Made by a program: the position numbers and the translations under genes. From the NCBI GenBank assembly GCA_903851455.1, contig CAINOM010000205.1:1-5841 (forward strand): 5,841 nucleotides of DNA, read 5' to 3'. Below the pieces are notes generated by a model. The model made no database searches. It worked only from the letters and a program-made list of their open reading frames with translations, and had not been told where the DNA came from. The DNA is from an uncultured Bacteroidota bacterium (GTDB lineage: Bacteria > Bacteroidota > Bacteroidia > Chitinophagales > Chitinophagaceae). Of this stretch, positions 1 to 4,534 are shown in pieces (position 1 is the stretch's first letter; each line of letters starts with the position of its first letter).

Positions 1-1041
1 ATACAGGATTTCAAGCTGGACCTGTTTACCGAGGAAATATACATCTACACACCCAAGGGTGATATGCGTGTGCTGCCAAAGGGCGCGACCGCACTGGATT
101 TCGCGTTTGATATACATACACAACTGGGCATGCGGTGCATAGGTGCCAAGGTGAACTATAAATTGGTTCCGCTAAGCTACCAGCTGAACAGTGGTGACCA
201 GGTGGAGGTGATCACGTCGTCTAAGCAGAACCCATCGGAAGACTGGCTGTCATTCCTGATCACGGCTAAGGCGAAGTCGAGGGTGAAGAATTATCTGAAA
301 GAGGATAAACGCAAGATAGCCGAGGATGGCAAGGAAGCGCTGAAGAAAAAGCTGGAGCAGATGAAAGTGACCATGTCGCAGCACAACCTGGGCGAGCTGG
401 TGCACTTTTACAAGAAGTCATCTACGCTGGACCTGTACTATGCAATAGCTGTGGGCAGTGTAGACCTGAAAGATATCAACGACCTCAGCATATACGGAGA
501 CAAATTCCTGCATACCAGGGAAGTGAAACTGGATGTAAAGCATGTAGATGATACCGGGTTAAAGACAAAGGGTAAGGGTGCAGAGCTCATCATTTTCGGC
601 GAGCGGTCTGATAAGATACTGTACAAGCTGGCACAGTGCTGCCAGCCTATACCGGGCGATGATGTGTTTGGGTTTGTGACATCGGGTGAAGGCTTGAAAG
701 TGCACCGAACGGATTGCCCTAATGCCGCGCAGCTGCTGGCCAACTACGGTCACCGCATCGTGAAGACCAAGTGGGCGAAGAATAAGGAGATATCATTCCT
801 CACGGGCGTGCGGATAATAGGCATGGATGACGTGGGCGTGATACAGAAGATAACCAATGTAATTTCCGGTGAGCTGAAGCTGAATATGCGCTCACTGAGC
901 ATAGACTCGAAGGACGGTATTTTTGAAGGGACGATAATGGTCTACGTACATGACCGCGAAGAGCTGAATAACTTCTGCAATAAGCTGGGCGCGCTGGAGG
1001 GAATTAGCAAAATAGAACGGATAGAACACCTGGAACAATAA
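1..1041 (+). CDS. rel: RelA/SpoT-family (p)ppGpp synthetase/hydrolase, C-terminal half (5' end outside window)
   Basis: This is the regulatory half of a long Rel/SpoT stringent-response enzyme, which makes and degrades (p)ppGpp in the cytoplasm. The reading frame is open from base 1, giving 346 visible residues; the ATG at 64 is internal, because the residues before it (IYIYTPKGD) already belong to the TGS domain. Domains in visible-residue numbering: TGS about 12-75 with the conserved His39; a helical linker about 76-190; the zinc-finger/RIS region with Cys213-Cys214, His235 and Cys239 (CC...HRxxC); and an ACT domain about 267-346. In the known family the N-terminal HD hydrolase and nucleotidyltransferase domains occupy roughly 390 residues, so they should lie to the left. 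Whether both catalytic domains are intact, and so whether it is bifunctional Rel or a SpoT/RelA specialist, cannot be seen here. No truncation or frameshift is visible in this part. The family call is very secure; the symbol is generic. Confidence 0.95.
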   Translation: MQDFKLDLFTEEIYIYTPKGDMRVLPKGATALDFAFDIHTQLGMRCIGAKVNYKLVPLSYQLNSGDQVEVITSSKQNPSEDWLSFLITAKAKSRVKNYLKEDKRKIAEDGKEALKKKLEQMKVTMSQHNLGELVHFYKKSSTLDLYYAIAVGSVDLKDINDLSIYGDKFLHTREVKLDVKHVDDTGLKTKGKGAELIIFGERSDKILYKLAQCCQPIPGDDVFGFVTSGEGLKVHRTDCPNAAQLLANYGHRIVKTKWAKNKEISFLTGVRIIGMDDVGVIQKITNVISGELKLNMRSLSIDSKDGIFEGTIMVYVHDREELNNFCNKLGALEGISKIERIEHLEQ

Positions 1042-1044
1042 ACT

Positions 1045-1076
1045 TTTGCTAAATACGTTACTATACATTAGATTTG
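1045..1076 (+). promoter_or_regulatory. Bacteroidota-type promoter of the lipoprotein gene
   Basis: A TTTG at 1045-1048 (-33-like) is separated by 20 nt from TAGATTTG at 1069-1076, an exact match to the Bacteroidota -7 consensus TAnnTTTG. The -7 box ends 23 nt before the ATG at 1100. The -33 element starts only 4 nt after the rel stop codon, so the lipoprotein gene probably has its own transcript rather than depending on read-through from rel. Transcription start is predicted around 1080-1084, leaving a short AT-rich leader without a Shine-Dalgarno sequence. Confidence 0.7.
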
Positions 1077-1099
1077 TAACACACACTAAAAATAGCTGT

Positions 1100-1582
1100 A
1101 TGAAGAAAATAGGTTTATTTCTCGTTTTAGCCGCAGTATCGCTTACGCAGTCCTGCATGAAGTGTGATCATAATTTTGACCGCCCGAACCCGCATGTTAC
1201 CACAGATGCAGTTAATGCGTCGATCAGCGAGAATACGACCCTCAGCTATACTTTACTTGCTATGCCCAAGGGCAGTATGTCTTATGTAACAACAGCGCCG
1301 GCACATGCAGGTGCGAGCACCATAGTTGCAGACGCCAATGGCAATCTCATATACAGCTATACACCAATGCAGAACTATACCGGGAACGATGTTGTCGTAG
1401 TTACTACATCGAGCGAGGCGCCAGGCGGCGGCCCCGGCATGTGCAATAACAATGGCGGCGGTCACAACTGCAACCACCAGGGAGACGATAATACGATCAT
1501 TACAACCATCAACATATCGGTTACTTCCTCTTCCTCCGTGGCAGCGAAGCCAGTAGCTACGCCTAAGAATATCGATTTTTGA
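1100..1582 (+). CDS. Predicted lipoprotein with Ig/cadherin-like repeat and Gly/Asn/His/Cys-rich stretch
   Basis: A 160-residue protein of unknown function. The ATG at 1100 is chosen over an in-frame TTG at 1046 because it opens directly onto a lipoprotein signal peptide (MKK, then hydrophobic 4-15, then LTQSC with lipidated Cys19), and because the promoter lies between the two starts. After Cys19 the sequence reads MKCDH, which is not the classical acidic lipoprotein-export signal, so surface exposure is uncertain. Residues about 35-105 resemble a bacterial Ig/cadherin-like repeat, ending in the typical DANGNLIYSYTPMQNYTGND pattern. Residues 107-130 form a flexible insertion rich in Gly, Asn, His and Cys, with Cys115, Cys124, His122 and His126. 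A Ser/Thr-rich stretch follows and the protein ends NIDF. Metal binding by the insertion is a guess from composition only. The likely location is the periplasm or outer membrane. It is a single-gene unit between a promoter and a terminator hairpin. Confidence 0.85.
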   Translation: MKKIGLFLVLAAVSLTQSCMKCDHNFDRPNPHVTTDAVNASISENTTLSYTLLAMPKGSMSYVTTAPAHAGASTIVADANGNLIYSYTPMQNYTGNDVVVVTTSSEAPGGGPGMCNNNGGGHNCNHQGDDNTIITTINISVTSSSSVAAKPVATPKNIDF

Positions 1583-1607
1583 TCCGGTTTATTAATCAGG
1601 AGTTATT

Positions 1608-1645
1608 AAAAGCGCAGGCCATTGAAAAGCAGGCGCTTTTTCAAT
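1608..1645 (+). terminator. Hairpin terminator after the lipoprotein gene, with two alternative foldings
   Basis: Starting 25 nt after the stop codon, AAAAGCGC (1608-1615) can pair with GCGCTTTT (1633-1640), followed by one more T. A competing hairpin pairs ATTGAAAAGC (1621-1630) with GCTTTTTCAAT (1635-1645), with a 4-nt loop and one bulged T. Both use the same T-rich 3' arm, so only one can form at a time. Position and shape fit intrinsic termination of the lipoprotein transcript, although the T-run is mostly inside the stems. Confidence 0.6.
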
Positions 1646-1678
1646 TAAAATAATAGTGGTCTGCTCATTGTGTATGAT

Positions 1679-1686
1679 TACTTTTG
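1679..1686 (+). promoter_or_regulatory. Bacteroidota -7 promoter box for the 406-aa secreted protein
   Basis: TACTTTTG matches TAnnTTTG exactly and ends 37 nt before the ATG at 1724. About 20 nt upstream, where a -33 TTTG is expected, the sequence is AGTGGT, so the upstream element is poor or absent. The downstream leader is AT-rich and has no Shine-Dalgarno sequence, as is usual in this phylum. Confidence 0.5.
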
Positions 1687-1723
1687 ATGAAAATCATTTT
1701 TAAACCCATAAATAACTATTTCT

Positions 1724-2944
1724 ATGTACACTAAATGTTACTCGTTTTTTCGTCTTGCTGTCTGTGCCGTTGTCGCACTTTTGTTTAACGCTGAAGTGTT
1801 TGCTTCGCACATGGTGGGTGCAGACCTGTATTATACACATGTGAGTGGCAATACCTATAAGGTTACTTTCGTTGCCTATGGTAATTGCGGAGCGGCCAGC
1901 GCCGCTGCATTTTCTACACTGCCCACGAGCACGCCGCAAATATGCATCTACAACGGAGACTCTTTAATAACCAGCGTAAGCCTTGCCATAGATACGCCAA
2001 GTGCAGGCGTTGAGGTAACGCCATTATGTCCCGGCGATACATCTCAGTGCATGAATACGACATCGGTGATACCGGGCATAAAGAAGTTTGTGTATAGTGG
2101 CAATGTAACCTTGCCGTACTCGTCAGCGACATGGCGGTTCATATATACGGGGGCTATGGGCCCGGGCTCGGCGGCAGGGCGCGCCTCGTCGATCACGAAC
2201 ATCAGCTCGGCAGGCGCTACTATTATGTATCTTGTAGATACGCTGAACAATGTGGCATCGCCTAACTCGTCAACACAACTGACCGTTGCGCAGCAAACTT
2301 TCTTTTGCCTGGGTGCGCTGAATGACTACAGCCCTTCACCCGTTGATCCGGATGGAGATTCCCTGACCTTCGCGCTTGTTCCCGCCGTTACTTCAATCAG
2401 TACTGCCACCTGCGATTCTCCCGGTGTTGCCGTTACTTATATTTCGGGCACTTCATTTCCCGGACAGCCAATATCCGGTGCATTTCCGCTGCAGAGCGTG
2501 GATCCGGCATTTTCAGTGAATGCCAATAACGGGGAAGTGTTGTTTACTCCCACGATCATGCAGCGCAGTGTAGTGGTTTACAATATTGAAGAGAGAAGGG
2601 GTGGCGTGCTTGTTGGCACCAGCCAGCGAGAGATGACTGTTGTTGTAATGACCTGCGGCACCGGTTTCCCCTGTTTATCAACAACAAAGGTGCCGGAAGT
2701 ACAAGGCCGTGTGAATACCGTAACAATCTATCCCAACCCCGCGTATGATGAGCTGACAATAAAAATGGACAATGGTTCCTATCGCTCACTGACCATCAGC
2801 AACAGCATAGGGCAGCAGGTTATTGGCGGGCAAATGTTGTCTTCGCAGACCCGTATCGATATCAAGGCGTTACCAGCCGGTGTCTATTACGTCACGTTTA
2901 CAGGCGATGCGGGCACGCAGGTGCAGAAGTTTGTGAAGTGGTAG
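1724..2944 (+). CDS. Secreted T9SS type A sorting domain-containing protein
   Basis: A 406-residue exported protein. Residues 1-27 form a Sec signal peptide (MYTKCY, hydrophobic 9-21, likely cut after VFA, just before SHMVGADL). The mature start, SHMVGADLYYTHVSGNTYKV...YGNC, matches a recurrent Bacteroidota extracellular module seen in gliding-motility-like and PKD-type surface proteins. The same module ends in a conserved block around 200-310: DYSPSPVDPDGDSLTF, NNGEVLFTPT, and VVVYNIEERRGGVLVGTSQRE. Cys55, 74, 102, 109, 195, 230, 311 and 317 suggest disulfides in the exported protein. Residues about 333-406 are the T9SS type A C-terminal sorting domain: VTIYPNPAYDELTI, a central IGQQV strand, LPAGVYYV, and a final KFVKW. 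The family picture is export to the periplasm, passage through the T9SS outer-membrane channel, removal of the sorting domain, and release or surface attachment. Adhesion is the usual guess for such proteins; no catalytic motif is seen. It is a single gene with its own -7 box, convergent with the next gene. Confidence 0.9.
   Translation: MYTKCYSFFRLAVCAVVALLFNAEVFASHMVGADLYYTHVSGNTYKVTFVAYGNCGAASAAAFSTLPTSTPQICIYNGDSLITSVSLAIDTPSAGVEVTPLCPGDTSQCMNTTSVIPGIKKFVYSGNVTLPYSSATWRFIYTGAMGPGSAAGRASSITNISSAGATIMYLVDTLNNVASPNSSTQLTVAQQTFFCLGALNDYSPSPVDPDGDSLTFALVPAVTSISTATCDSPGVAVTYISGTSFPGQPISGAFPLQSVDPAFSVNANNGEVLFTPTIMQRSVVVYNIEERRGGVLVGTSQREMTVVVMTCGTGFPCLSTTKVPEVQGRVNTVTIYPNPAYDELTIKMDNGSYRSLTISNSIGQQVIGGQMLSSQTRIDIKALPAGVYYVTFTGDAGTQVQKFVKW
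2722..2941 (+). other. T9SS type A C-terminal sorting domain (coding segment)
   Basis: This covers the last ~74 codons of the 406-aa protein. Diagnostic pieces are YPNP at residues 336-339 followed by a D-x-L-T-I strand, the IGQQV strand near 362-366, LPAGVYYV at 383-390, and a basic/aromatic terminus. It is the signal for secretion by the Bacteroidota type IX system and is cleaved in characterised family members. The minus-strand gene at the right edge carries a homologous but clearly diverged copy. Confidence 0.85.
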
Positions 2945-2945
2945 A

Positions 2946-3290
2946 TCAGCCCTGGGCGATCAGTTCTTCCCAGTACTCGGCAGCGCGGCGGGTGTGCGGG
3001 ATTACGATGGTACCACCAACAATATTGGCTACAGCGAATATCTCGTACATCTCTTCGGTTGTGATGCCTTGCTCGTAGCTTTTGCCGAGATGGTACTTGA
3101 TGCAGTCGTCGCAGCGGAGGACCATACTGGCTACCAGGCCCAGCATTTCTTTGGTACGGGTAGAGAGGGCTCCTTCGGCATAGGTGTTCGTATCAAGGTT
3201 GAATAAACGACCAATGACCTTGTTTTGCTTTCCAAGGATCACATCGTTCATTTTTGCGCGGTAGTCGTTAAATTCCTGTATCTGGCTCAT
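2946..3290 (-). CDS. Carboxymuconolactone decarboxylase family protein, AhpD-like
   Basis: A 114-residue cytosolic protein of the AhpD/CMD fold. Residues 48-67 carry the alkylhydroperoxidase-type active site: Glu48, Cys60-x-x-Cys63 and His67 (LRCDDCIKYHL). The spacing of these four equals that of Glu118, Cys130, Cys133 and His137 in mycobacterial AhpD. This supports a thiol-disulfide or peroxidase-like role rather than true carboxymuconolactone decarboxylation, but the substrate cannot be read from sequence. The rest is helical and ends with a VGGTIVIPHTRRAAEYWEEL segment typical of the family. The ATG at 3290 (MSQIQEF) is preferred; an in-frame extension to 3344 adds 18 residues but runs into the candidate -7 promoter box at 3342-3349. 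Length is normal for the single-domain family. The stop codon lies 1 nt from that of the convergent upstream gene, and the gene is divergent from rluF. Confidence 0.9.
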   Translation of the reverse strand: MSQIQEFNDYRAKMNDVILGKQNKVIGRLFNLDTNTYAEGALSTRTKEMLGLVASMVLRCDDCIKYHLGKSYEQGITTEEMYEIFAVANIVGGTIVIPHTRRAAEYWEELIAQG

Positions 3291-3341
3291 GTGTAAATTC
3301 CAAGTTTTTAAAATTCCAAACTCCAAAGGGAGTTGTGCAGC

Positions 3342-3349
3342 CAAAAGTA
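3342..3349 (-). promoter_or_regulatory. Bacteroidota -7 promoter box for the AhpD-like gene
   Basis: Read on the minus strand the sequence is TACTTTTG, identical to the box at 1679-1686 and an exact TAnnTTTG match. It ends 51 nt upstream of the ATG at 3290. I see no clear TTTG about 20 nt further upstream (around 3369-3373), so the assignment rests on the -7 box and on position. Confidence 0.45.
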
Positions 3350-3437
3350 AGGAAATAGCAGATAGACCGACTAACCGGATTTGGTTTTTGGTTTTTGTCT
3401 TTTTACAATTTAATCTTTGGAATTTGGATTTTAGCAG

Positions 3438-3463
3438 GCCCTTCGACTTCGCTTAGGATGACA
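3438..3463. repeat. REP-like dispersed intergenic element (candidate)
   Basis: The core CCCTTCGACTTCGCTTAGG followed by ATGACA is GC-rich and stands out inside an AT-rich spacer. It closely resembles a short sequence I recall as repeated between genes in many environmental bacterial genomes, usually with CTCAGG instead of CTTAGG. It has little hairpin potential beyond CCT/AGG ends. Only one copy is in the window, so the dispersed nature rests on memory rather than on this sequence. Confidence 0.45.
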
Positions 3464-3512
3464 ATATTGGAATATTGGAATTTGGTATTTAGTTTTTGGA
3501 GTTTCTATTTGG

Positions 3513-3520
3513 TACTTTTA
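3513..3520 (+). promoter_or_regulatory. Near-consensus -7 box immediately upstream of rluF
   Basis: TACTTTTA differs from TAnnTTTG only in the last base and ends 5 nt before the ATG at 3526. If used, the rluF transcript would be leaderless or almost so. TTTG words at 3481 and 3495 are too far or too close for a good -33 element. Another promoter within the repeat-rich spacer is equally possible. Confidence 0.3.
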
Positions 3521-3525
3521 CACAA

Positions 3526-4482
3526 ATGGACAAAGACAAGACCAGCCTGAACAAATACATTAGTTCTACAGGCTTTTGCTCAAGAAGGGATGCCGACAGG
3601 CTGATAGAACAGGCCAGGGTGACGGTGAACGGCGAACTGGTATTGCCTGGCGCGAGAGTAGGCGCCGGTGATGTGGTAGAGGTAGACGGAGAACCGATAA
3701 AGGTAAAAGCAAAGGCAAGGCCGATCTATATAGCCTTCAATAAGCCAGTGGGGGTTACGTCAACTACAGATCCGAAGGACCGGTCGAACATCATTTACTT
3801 TATCAATCACCCAAAACGGATATTTCCTGTGGGGCGGCTGGATAAGGATTCTGACGGATTGATATTCCTGACGAACGATGGTGATATAGTGAATAAGATA
3901 CTGCGCGCCAGTAACAACCACGAGAAGGAATACGTAGTGTCGGTAGACAGGGCGGTGACCCCGGAGTTTGTGCAGCAGATGAGCAACGGTGTCCCTGTAC
4001 TAGGCAAGCTGACCAAAAAGTGTTTTGTGAGGCAGGAGGGCAGCAGGCGTTTCCGTATCATACTTACCCAGGGCCTTAACCGGCAGATACGCCGCATGTG
4101 TGAGCATCTCGGATATGGCGTAGTGTCGCTGACCAGGGTGCGGATCATGAATGTAGAGCTGGGTAGCCTTGCAGTAGGAAAGTGGCGTTACCTCACGCTT
4201 CCTGAAATAGAGAAGATGAACGAACTTGTGGCGGAATCGGACAAAACGGATAGCGGACCTAAGGAGAAGAAAGAGACGCGAGCTACTGTTCAGTATATCC
4301 CTAAAAAGAAAGTTGGTGCAGCTCCGAAGGAACCTTCTATTGAAAGGGTAAAAAAGGTAAGTGTTGAAAAAGGTAAAAAAGTAATAGGTGAGAAAGGCAG
4401 CAAGGCAGCTGGTGAAAAAGGTAAAAGAGGCACTTACAAGGATTACAGGAACAAAAAGGGCAAAGGGGGCAAAAGTGCTTAG
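3526..4482 (+). CDS. rluF: 23S rRNA pseudouridine(2604) synthase RluF
   Basis: A 318-residue RNA-modifying enzyme that isomerises a uridine of 23S rRNA to pseudouridine (U2604 in E. coli, near the peptidyl transferase centre); E. coli RluF is also known to act on tRNA-Tyr. Residues 5-60 are an S4 RNA-binding domain (SLNKYISSTGFCSRRDADRLIE). Residues about 65-235 are the RsuA/RluB/E/F catalytic domain, with the catalytic Asp106 in GRLDKDS, followed by GLIFLTNDGD, NHEKEYVV and GLNRQIRRMCEHLGY (183-197). These blocks match E. coli RluF more closely than RluB or RsuA. Residues about 240-318 are a Lys/Gly-rich tail with EKGKK/GEKGSK/GEKGKR repeats, probably disordered and RNA-contacting; E. coli RluF also has a basic tail. 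The ATG at 3526 is preferred over a TTG at 3496, which would add ten residues encoded by the repeat-rich spacer. It is divergent from the AhpD-like gene and convergent with the beta-propeller gene. Confidence 0.93.
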   Translation: MDKDKTSLNKYISSTGFCSRRDADRLIEQARVTVNGELVLPGARVGAGDVVEVDGEPIKVKAKARPIYIAFNKPVGVTSTTDPKDRSNIIYFINHPKRIFPVGRLDKDSDGLIFLTNDGDIVNKILRASNNHEKEYVVSVDRAVTPEFVQQMSNGVPVLGKLTKKCFVRQEGSRRFRIILTQGLNRQIRRMCEHLGYGVVSLTRVRIMNVELGSLAVGKWRYLTLPEIEKMNELVAESDKTDSGPKEKKETRATVQYIPKKKVGAAPKEPSIERVKKVSVEKGKKVIGEKGSKAAGEKGKRGTYKDYRNKKGKGGKSA

Positions 4483-4490
4483 CCGCATGG

Positions 4491-4523
4491 GGTGTAGACA
4501 ATTAATAACACCTGACTTTTTTT
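4491..4523 (+). terminator. Weak intrinsic terminator candidate after rluF
   Basis: GGTGT (4491-4495) can pair with ACACC (4508-4512) around a 12-nt AT-rich loop, followed after 4 nt by seven T residues (4517-4523). The stem is short, so stability is doubtful, but position just past the rluF stop and the T-run fit rho-independent termination. It lies in the 52-nt gap between the convergent ends of rluF and the beta-propeller gene. Confidence 0.4.
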
Positions 4524-4534
4524 AGAAAAGGTTG

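Larger units (their letters stand above)
3300..3512. repeat. TTTGG/CCAAA-rich intergenic repeat region between divergent genes
   Basis: This spacer contains seven TTTGG words on the plus strand (starting at 3380, 3387, 3416, 3423, 3481, 3495 and 3508) and CCAAA words at its left end (3316, 3323 and 3341). AATATTGG occurs twice in tandem (3463-3470, 3471-3478), followed by AATTTGG. Two perfect 10-bp inverted pairs link the ends: AAATTCCAAA (3311-3320) with TTTGGAATTT (3416-3425), and AAACTCCAAA (3318-3327) with TTTGGAGTTT (3495-3504). No open reading frame of interest crosses it. Function is unknown; low-complexity drift is possible. Confidence 0.6.

Noticed and set aside
438..753. Two minus-strand reading frames opposite rel
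   Set aside because: Both are shadows of the zinc-finger/linker coding region and contain no recognisable domain.
1046..1099. TTG-initiated 18-residue N-terminal extension of the lipoprotein
   Set aside because: It overlaps the promoter boxes, and the ATG at 1100 begins exactly at a lipoprotein signal peptide.
1684..1696. Short palindrome TGAT-GAAA-ATCA just after the -7 box at 1679, as an operator
   Set aside because: A 4-bp arm in AT-rich DNA is expected by chance, and I know of no regulator matching it.
2994..3206. Plus-strand reading frame inside the AhpD-like gene
   Set aside because: It is antisense to the CxxC active-site region of a well-supported gene and shows no domain of its own.
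3291..3344. 18-residue N-terminal extension of the AhpD-like protein
   Set aside because: It overlaps the candidate -7 box and the CCAAA words; family members begin close to the MSQIQEF position.
3496..3525. TTG-initiated ten-residue N-terminal extension of RluF
   Set aside because: It is encoded by the repeat-rich spacer, and the ATG at 3526 gives the family-typical short lead into the S4 domain.
4000..4488. Minus-strand reading frame with a hydrophobic Phe/Leu-rich N-terminus, opposite rluF
   Set aside because: It is the antisense of the Lys-rich RluF tail (AAA/AAG read as TTT/CTT), has no promoter box, and the plus strand is a clear RluF.
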